Shown here: in pieces, positions 6,842 through 10,955 of the stretch | How the letters are laid out: each line of letters opens with the position of its first letter | Numbering within the stretch: the stretch's first letter is position 1 | Translations under genes and position numbers: made by a program | The notes under the pieces: model-generated | What the model saw: the letters and a program-made list of their open reading frames with translations, nothing else | Told to the model about the DNA's origin: nothing | Database searches by the model: none | Assembly (NCBI GenBank): GCA_018899795.1 | Contig: JAHIHJ010000442.1 | Span: 1 to 10,955, forward strand | Direction: 5' to 3' | Length of the DNA stretch: 10,955 bases | Source of the DNA: Methanobacteriota archaeon | Lineage (GTDB): Archaea > Halobacteriota > Methanosarcinia > Methanosarcinales > Methanoperedenaceae

Positions 6842-6910
6842 TCATCTTTGATAAAATTCCTTCGGAATTTTTTGATAATAGTCCTCAGTAAATGGTCTTG
6901 GTTCAAATTT
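6842..6910 (-). pseudogene. Coding remnant inside the right end of the element, possible transposase N-terminus
   Basis: Read inward from the right terminal repeat on the minus strand, the frame is open from within the repeat to a TGA at 6842-6844. It gives KFEPRPFTEDYYQKIPKEF (codons from 6910) with protein-like composition but no ATG, GTG or TTG start. It lies about 15 bp inside the terminal repeat and points inward, where a transposase gene would begin, and it stops 4 bp from the end of the last cargo gene. I infer the leftover 5' end of a lost transposase gene. The match is not identified, and an open stretch of this size could be chance. Confidence 0.3.
6853..6873 (+). terminator. Intrinsic-type hairpin with T-run after the cargo operon
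   Basis: AAAATTCC (6853-6860), loop TTC and GGAATTTT (6864-6871) form an 8-bp perfect stem that runs into six T's (6868-6873). It starts 16 nt after the stop of the SAP-like gene and fits a terminator for the parA operon. Confidence 0.65.
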
Positions 6911-6924
6911 TAATAACCTTTGCC

Positions 6925-6941
6925 TACTTGTCCATCTACTG
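6925..6941 (-). repeat. Right terminal inverted repeat of the element
   Basis: On the minus strand this reads CAGTAGATGGACAAGTA, matching the left repeat (3573-3589) at 16 of 17 bases in inverted orientation. It marks the right boundary of the element, 62 bp past the cutA stop. Confidence 0.8.
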
Positions 6942-6946
6942 TAATG
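6942..6946 (+). repeat. Right copy of 5-bp target-site duplication TAATG
   Basis: TAATG directly abuts the outer end of the right terminal repeat and is identical, in direct orientation, to 3568-3572 at the other end. Confidence 0.75.
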
Positions 6947-7003
6947 ACGTTACAAGCCCCACAAGCATGGGCGCGAATAACCTGTCAGGTTTGACCTCTA
7001 CCA

Positions 7004-7312
7004 TCAAGTCACGCACTCCTTTATCCATTTAAGATAATCCTCTGAACCAGAATCTATCTTAAAAGATATCACGCACGGCACTTCATAACTGTGGAGTTGT
7101 TTTACTCTCTTTTCGATATCCTTCACTTTATCCGTTCCTGTCTTGACAAACATCCCGAATTCCCCTCCCTCATCTATCTTATCCTTCCACCTGTAAATAG
7201 AAGTAATAGGGAATATATTCACACATGCGGCTAGCCGCTCCTCAACAAGTACTCTCCCGATGCTCTTTGCCTCATCCATACTGCCAGCGGTTATATATAC
7301 GATTGAAAACAT
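7004..7312 (-). CDS. cutA: CutA1-family divalent-cation tolerance protein
   Basis: The 102-residue protein shows the whole CutA1 signature: a first strand IVYITAGS, helix 'EAKSIGRVLVEERLAACVNI', the core 'ITSIYRWKDKIDEGGEFGMFVKT' and the end 'LHSYEVPCVISFKIDSGSEDYLKWI'. CutA1 is a small, very stable trimer with a ferredoxin-like fold. It is linked to copper tolerance in bacteria, but its function is poorly defined in archaea. I chose the ATG at 7312 (MFSIVYITAG) over that at 7321, because family members start close to the first strand and the TATA-like box at 7337-7344 lies about 28 bp upstream. The gene points toward metG, now 3.5 kb away, and before the insertion would have been its immediate upstream neighbour. 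Co-transcription was possible then but cannot be shown. Confidence 0.93.
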   Translation of the reverse strand: MFSIVYITAGSMDEAKSIGRVLVEERLAACVNIFPITSIYRWKDKIDEGGEFGMFVKTGTDKVKDIEKRVKQLHSYEVPCVISFKIDSGSEDYLKWIKECVT

Positions 7313-7336
7313 AACAGACATTAAAATGCGTAACTT

Positions 7337-7344
7337 ATTTATTA
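7337..7344. promoter_or_regulatory. AT box shared by the divergent cutA and site-2 protease genes
   Basis: The + strand reads TATTTATT and the minus strand AATAAATA. The box is about 26 to 28 bp from both the cutA ATG at 7312 and the protease TTG at 7367, so overlapping divergent promoters using the same AT-rich box are plausible. Confidence 0.45.
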
Positions 7345-7366
7345 GTTTACCTTGGGAGACAGCTTT

Positions 7367-9133
7367 TTGAGTTTCATCGATGCTTTATCAGGATTCCTTG
7401 TGAATAATTCGCTTTTCGTGTCTGTTTTCCTCACCTATGCACTGCTTGTCCTGTTTCTGGACAGGCGTGGAACGCTCACTAAATACAATATAACTGTTTA
7501 TTATTTTTTATTCATTCCTGTTCTTATGATAAGGACCCAGAAAGGTCAACTGTTCCTTGACCGACTGGCTGTTCATAAAAGATTCTGGAGGATGTTCGCG
7601 AACATAGGTCTTCCTGCAATGCTCATCGGCATGGTCGTAATGTTCCTGCTATTAGTGTTAATTGATTATATCATGATACAGTCCTTCCAGACCCAGACCG
7701 TGCCGCCTCCGGGTAAGTTCAATGAGGCAAGGAATCTGTTCCTTATTCCTGGTATTAATGAATACATACCTCTCTGGTGGGGTATTATCGCACTTGTTGT
7801 AACGCTTGTAGTTCATGAGTTCTCACATGCCATCCTGTGCAAGGTTGAAGGCATAAAAGTAAAATCAATGGGGTTATTGGTAGCTCTTTTACCGATCGGA
7901 GGGTTTGCAGAACCGGATGAAGAGCAGCTTCTCGGAAAAAAGGTGGAGCCTGAAAAGGTAACAATAGAATCTCAGAACCAGCCTGGAAAAGAAACGATCG
8001 AGTCCCAGGTACCCAAGAAACTTGCAACAAGAAGTGAACGCGTTAGGGTGCTCACGGCCGGCGTGATGGCAAATTTCGTCACAGCCCTTATCGCATTTAT
8101 CCTGTTCTTTTCACTTCTGGGTTCGATATCGCCAGTCGGGGAAGTTATGATAACGGATGTCATCACGGGCTCACCGGCTGAACTTGCGGGTGTAAAGCCC
8201 AATATGATTCTTACAGGAATAAATGATAAGCAGATAAATAGCGGCAATGATTTCTTGTCTTATGCAGAAGGGCAGGAGCCGGGAACGAACATAACCCTTC
8301 ACTTAATTGATAATAAAGTAAGAAAATCAATAAGCCTCGTAACAAAGGCAGGCAACCTTACCTCTTCCGGTGTCAGGATATCCAGTGTGATACCCGGCTC
8401 GCCGGCAGAAGCGGCAGGATTGAAACCAGAAATGATCATCATAAAGGTCAATGACACCGAGATCAAGGGACCTGAAGATTTTATAAATTTCATGAATTCC
8501 ACAAAGCATGGGCAGAAAATTGGAGTCCATGTACTTAGCAACAGTTCGTTAAATGCTTCCACTGTGGTTTTTAGCAATATTGAACTGACAAAGCCGCAAG
8601 ATCCAAATATTAAAAAAGGTTTTATAGGGATTACGTATTCCCAGGGTGGAGGGGCCGTAAGCCATTCTATTGGCATCGGAATAGGACAGTTCCAGGCTAA
8701 GGGTTTCCTTGGCATGCTGCAAAACATACCTTCACTATTGACAGGGGTCACAGGCTGGATACTTCTTTTTAGCCTGCCCATATACGGTTTGACAGGAGAA
8801 GGTTTTCCTGGTTTCAGCGGTATTATCACTAATTTCTATGAACCTGTTGGCATGGTCGCGGGTCTTGGGGACGGAGTATTCTGGATACTGAACGCCCTGT
8901 TGTGGATAGGCTGGATGAACTTTTACGTTGGGCTCTTTAACTGCCTGCCTGCGCTTCCTCTTGACGGCGGGCATGTGTTCCGCGATGTCGTGGCAACATC
9001 GCTGTCAAAGCTCTTCGGGAATGGCGAAAAGATAGACCAGATATCCAATACGATAGCGGTCGTGTTAGCATTCATGATCCTGGGGTCATTTTTGCTTGTG
9101 ATTTTTGGGCCGTACGCAGCCTACGGCTTTTAG
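7367..9133 (+). CDS. Site-2-type membrane metalloprotease (M50) with two PDZ domains
   Basis: This 588-residue intramembrane zinc protease cuts transmembrane substrates inside the bilayer. Hydrophobic segments lie near residues 16-31, 42-56, 81-105 and 137-158. The zinc motif HEFSH (His150-His154, Glu151) is in the last of these, and the second active-site motif PALPLDGG (Asp533) is in a C-terminal segment. Two tandem PDZ domains come between them, each marked by 'GSPAE.AG.KP.MI' (near residues 258 and 340). PDZ domains in this family gate substrate access. TTG starts at 7352 and 7367 are possible. I favour 7367, since GGGAG (7354-7358) is 8 nt upstream and the AT box lies 27 bp away, whereas 7352 would be too close to that box. 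Between HEFSH and the first PDZ is a polar linker with a repeated TIESQ. The substrate is unknown. Confidence 0.93.
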   Translation: MSFIDALSGFLVNNSLFVSVFLTYALLVLFLDRRGTLTKYNITVYYFLFIPVLMIRTQKGQLFLDRLAVHKRFWRMFANIGLPAMLIGMVVMFLLLVLIDYIMIQSFQTQTVPPPGKFNEARNLFLIPGINEYIPLWWGIIALVVTLVVHEFSHAILCKVEGIKVKSMGLLVALLPIGGFAEPDEEQLLGKKVEPEKVTIESQNQPGKETIESQVPKKLATRSERVRVLTAGVMANFVTALIAFILFFSLLGSISPVGEVMITDVITGSPAELAGVKPNMILTGINDKQINSGNDFLSYAEGQEPGTNITLHLIDNKVRKSISLVTKAGNLTSSGVRISSVIPGSPAEAAGLKPEMIIIKVNDTEIKGPEDFINFMNSTKHGQKIGVHVLSNSSLNASTVVFSNIELTKPQDPNIKKGFIGITYSQGGGAVSHSIGIGIGQFQAKGFLGMLQNIPSLLTGVTGWILLFSLPIYGLTGEGFPGFSGIITNFYEPVGMVAGLGDGVFWILNALLWIGWMNFYVGLFNCLPALPLDGGHVFRDVVATSLSKLFGNGEKIDQISNTIAVVLAFMILGSFLLVIFGPYAAYGF

Positions 9134-9137
9134 ATAT

Positions 9138-10022
9138 TTACTTCCCCGTAACCCTCATCACAAGAAGGCTTATTTCATACAGGATAACAAAAGGCACCAT
9201 CAGCATGATCTGGCTGAGCATTGTTGGGTCAGGGGTGACCCATGCTGCGATTATAAGCATTATGACATACGCGTGCCTTCTGTAATGGGCGAGGGTCTGT
9301 CTTGTGGCAATACCGAGCCTGGACATCATTATTAAAAGCAGGGGCAGGTCAAAGGAAATACCAAATATTACCGTTGTTATCACGATAAAATAGATGAACT
9401 CATAGACAGAGAAAGTAGCGTTTACTCCCATACTTGCAGCGTCCTGATATATGTATGTCAGGAAAACTGGCAGCAGGAAATAATATGAATAACCCGCACC
9501 CAGCAGGAAAAGTATTAAGGCTGCCAGAAAAATGAATAATAACATACCAACGCTGACTGGCAGAACTTGTAAGAGTTTACGCCTGATGCCTTTATATATA
9601 TAATAAATAACAAGCGGTAATGTGATGATAACCCCGCATATCAGGGACAACTTGAACTCCAGCATCAGCACTTCCATCGGGGACAGGTATACGATCGCTG
9701 GCGTTTGAAGGTTCAGGTTCCGTGAAATATTCAAAAGTTCTCCGGACATCAGGGTCAGGTTCTGCGCAATAACGGAACTATTCGCTGCAAGTTTCTCTGA
9801 TATGAATGAGAGGTTATTCGAAATATTCACTAATTGCCCTGCAGCGTCCGGCTTATCAGAAAGGCTAATACGCCAGAACATATCGTATTCGATCCTTTTG
9901 ATCAATTCTCCCATGAACGAAAAAGAAACTATTGTTCCGAAGCCAAACAGGGCAACTATGTAGATCAGCTTTTTCCTCAATTCAGCAACGATCCCTGCCA
10001 CCTCTTCCATCGCCATGTTCAC
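9138..10022 (-). CDS. tatC: Sec-independent (Tat) protein translocase subunit TatC
   Basis: TatC is the membrane receptor for twin-arginine signal peptides and exports folded proteins. The 294-residue protein shows the family markers: N-terminal 'AELRKKL' before the first membrane helix, SPMEVLMLEFK (Pro115, Glu117), the YYFLLP segment, FGISFDLPLLL, the RRHAY stretch, and WVTPDPTMLSQ with Asp265 ahead of the last helices. It is longer than E. coli TatC (258) because the first outer loop (about residues 45-112) is expanded and carries five N-glycosylation sequons (Asn66, 70, 81, 88, 98) in an amphipathic, coiled-coil-like stretch. The GTG start at 10022 overlaps the nadX stop by 4 nt (GTGA); an ATG at 10016 is an alternative. 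No tatA gene is in the window. The gene is convergent with the protease gene, with only 4 bp between stops. Confidence 0.95.
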   Translation of the reverse strand: MNMAMEEVAGIVAELRKKLIYIVALFGFGTIVSFSFMGELIKRIEYDMFWRISLSDKPDAAGQLVNISNNLSFISEKLAANSSVIAQNLTLMSGELLNISRNLNLQTPAIVYLSPMEVLMLEFKLSLICGVIITLPLVIYYIYKGIRRKLLQVLPVSVGMLLFIFLAALILFLLGAGYSYYFLLPVFLTYIYQDAASMGVNATFSVYEFIYFIVITTVIFGISFDLPLLLIMMSRLGIATRQTLAHYRRHAYVIMLIIAAWVTPDPTMLSQIMLMVPFVILYEISLLVMRVTGK

Positions 10023-10831
10023 GTCCCTATCTGCAAAGGTTCTGTGATATTCTTCAATGTGGCTATAGCCGATAGCGCGGCAAGGTAAGATGTCCTGGGA
10101 TTGCCTGGTGAGGGGACATTTTCAACTATGCAGGTGAAATTCCCGAAATCTCCCTCAATTGAGATCTCGTGTACGTTCCTTTTTGCTTCAGGGTCAACGA
10201 ATATCCTCACATGCGTATTCTCCATGCCAATACCTGCAAGGCCCAGTGAAACCGCCACGTTCACGTTCGCGGGGAAAGCCGTTATTGCCTCATCCGCGCT
10301 TCCTTCAAAGAGCAGGGTTTTTTCAAGGAATGAATCAAGATCAATATTGTTCTTTTCTACGAACGGCGCGCCCTTCAATCCTTCCGGATTCTTGGTCGTG
10401 GTAAGCATTACTTTGTTCACATGGGCAACGCTTGCTGATTTTAAGCCATCTATGCCTGCAATTGCTCCTGAAGGTATGTATATCCTGCAATGATGCTCTC
10501 TTGCTGTATCAGTAAGCCGCTTAAGAAGCCCGCTATCCCTGAAAGCTCCGGCGCTCATGACCATTAAATCCTTTCCGCTCTCCAGAACATTTACCCCGAA
10601 TTCACGAACTGCCTGCGCCGAGGCGCACTCAACGATCATGTCCGCGCTTGATATCAGCTCATCTGGAGGTAAGATCGCTGGCTTTTTGCCAAGCGATGCC
10701 AGAAGCCTCTCACAGTTCTCCCCGCTCCTGTCATAGATAGCTGAAAGCTGTGCATTAACAAGTCCTCTGTCTATTGCCATGCAGACTTCAGTTCCAATGG
10801 CGCCGCAACCGATTACTCCGACTTTCAACAT
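10019..10831 (-). CDS. nadX: L-aspartate dehydrogenase (NadX type)
   Basis: A cytoplasmic enzyme of 270 residues that oxidises L-aspartate to iminoaspartate with NAD(P), the first step of NAD synthesis in many archaea, replacing aspartate oxidase NadB. The Rossmann start VGVIGCGAIG has GxGxxG at residues 8-13, and Asp34 ends the second strand. Further markers are IPSGAIAGIDGLK, the TKNPEGLKGAP segment, FPANVNVAVSL and DPEAKRNVHEI. His221 in the last lies 49 residues from the C-terminus, as does the catalytic His of the Thermotoga enzyme as I recall it. The ATG at 10831 follows a TATA box by about 29 bp, implying a leader of only a few bases. Its stop overlaps the tatC start by 4 nt, so both are probably one transcript, an unusual but apparently non-functional pairing. 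Confidence 0.93.
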   Translation of the reverse strand: MLKVGVIGCGAIGTEVCMAIDRGLVNAQLSAIYDRSGENCERLLASLGKKPAILPPDELISSADMIVECASAQAVREFGVNVLESGKDLMVMSAGAFRDSGLLKRLTDTAREHHCRIYIPSGAIAGIDGLKSASVAHVNKVMLTTTKNPEGLKGAPFVEKNNIDLDSFLEKTLLFEGSADEAITAFPANVNVAVSLGLAGIGMENTHVRIFVDPEAKRNVHEISIEGDFGNFTCIVENVPSPGNPRTSYLAALSAIATLKNITEPLQIGT

Positions 10832-10856
10832 AATGTTACCTAATTGTCCGAAAGCA

Positions 10857-10864
10857 GTATATAA
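10857..10864 (-). promoter_or_regulatory. TATA box of the nadX-tatC transcript
   Basis: The minus strand reads TTATATAC, centred about 29 bp upstream of the nadX ATG at 10831. Initiation about 26 bp downstream leaves a leader of roughly 3 nt. Confidence 0.6.
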
Positions 10865-10880
10865 GTAATTGAAGACAAGT

Positions 10881-10932
10881 ATTAATAATAATTGAGTATT
10901 ACTATTAATTATTATAGAAGACTACTATTAAT
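10881..10932. promoter_or_regulatory. AT-rich inverted and direct repeats upstream of nadX, possible operator
   Basis: ATTAATAATAAT (10881-10892) and ATTACTATTAAT (10898-10909) are inverted copies with one mismatch around TGAGT. The half-site ACTATTAAT (10901-10909) recurs directly at 10924-10932. The cluster sits just upstream of the nadX TATA box, where a regulator of NAD synthesis could bind. It could also belong to the end of a gene beyond the window. Confidence 0.35.
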
Positions 10933-10955
10933 CACAGGGATAATAATGTTATTGA

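Larger units (their letters stand above)
3573..6941. mobile_element. Transposase-less, transposon-like element carrying four cargo genes
   Basis: This 3,369-bp block is bounded by 17-bp inverted repeats and flanked by the direct repeat TAATG. It holds an AAA ATPase gene, a PIN gene, a ParA gene and a gene for a small SAP-like protein, all on the + strand with their own promoter-like boxes. Base composition shifts strongly to AT inside it, while both flanks return to G+C-richer genes on the minus strand. No intact transposase or integrase is present, so movement would need a related element acting in trans. A short coding remnant just inside the right repeat (6842-6910) may come from the lost transposase gene. 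I cannot assign an insertion-sequence family by eye. The boundaries are directly visible; the history is inferred. Confidence 0.72.

Noticed and set aside
3573..6941. Integrative plasmid or tRNA-targeted integrated element
   Set aside because: No integrase and no tRNA gene or tRNA end at either boundary; terminal inverted repeats with a 5-bp duplication fit transposition better.
6936..7004. Short minus-strand frame MVEVKPDRLFAPMLVGLVTS overlapping the cutA stop
   Set aside because: Only 22 codons, no recognised family; in the reconstructed empty site it runs on out of frame into metG, so it is more likely chance.
8299..8829. Minus-strand open frame of 176 codons inside the protease gene
   Set aside because: It mirrors the PDZ region of a clearly conserved gene and has no recognisable domain.

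Overview
The window looks archaeal, most likely a euryarchaeon of the Methanosarcina/Methanoperedens kind. The evidence is a DUF835 protein beside a single-domain KaiC/RAD55-like ATPase, a two-zinc-type methionyl-tRNA synthetase with a C-terminal EMAP/Trbp111 domain, an archaeal site-2 protease, TatC with an N-glycosylation-rich outer loop, and an NadX-type aspartate dehydrogenase. TATA-like boxes lie about 26 bp upstream of several start codons, which fits leaderless or near-leaderless archaeal transcripts. The lineage is an inference; there is no rRNA or other marker here.

Layout. Positions 1-1466 (+) hold the end of a DUF835 protein, a PadR-family repressor and a KaiC-like ATPase that overlaps it, a likely signalling and regulatory module. 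Positions 1505-3526 (-) hold metG. Positions 3573-6941 are a 3,369-bp block that I read as an inserted mobile element. It is bounded by 17-bp inverted repeats (16 of 17 matching) and these directly abut a 5-bp direct repeat, TAATG, on both outer sides. It carries two gene pairs on the + strand, an OLD/DUF3696-like AAA ATPase with a PIN-domain protein, and a ParA-type ATPase with a small protein ending in a SAP-like domain. It has no intact transposase. It is much more AT-rich than its surroundings: a hand count gives 15 G+C of 60 at 4441-4500, against 35 of 60 at 2461-2520 in metG.

The right flank resumes with cutA (-), followed by a divergent membrane site-2 protease (+), then a tatC-nadX pair (-) that converges on the protease gene. 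Before the insertion, cutA and metG probably lay head to tail on the minus strand about 105 bp apart. The element separated them and landed just upstream of the metG TATA box.

Main point: 3573-6941 is a candidate transposase-less cargo transposon carrying an AAA-PIN pair and a ParA-SAP pair. The gene content suggests defence, toxin-antitoxin or DNA-maintenance roles, but function cannot be settled from sequence. A short minus-strand coding remnant just inside the right terminal repeat may be what is left of the original transposase.
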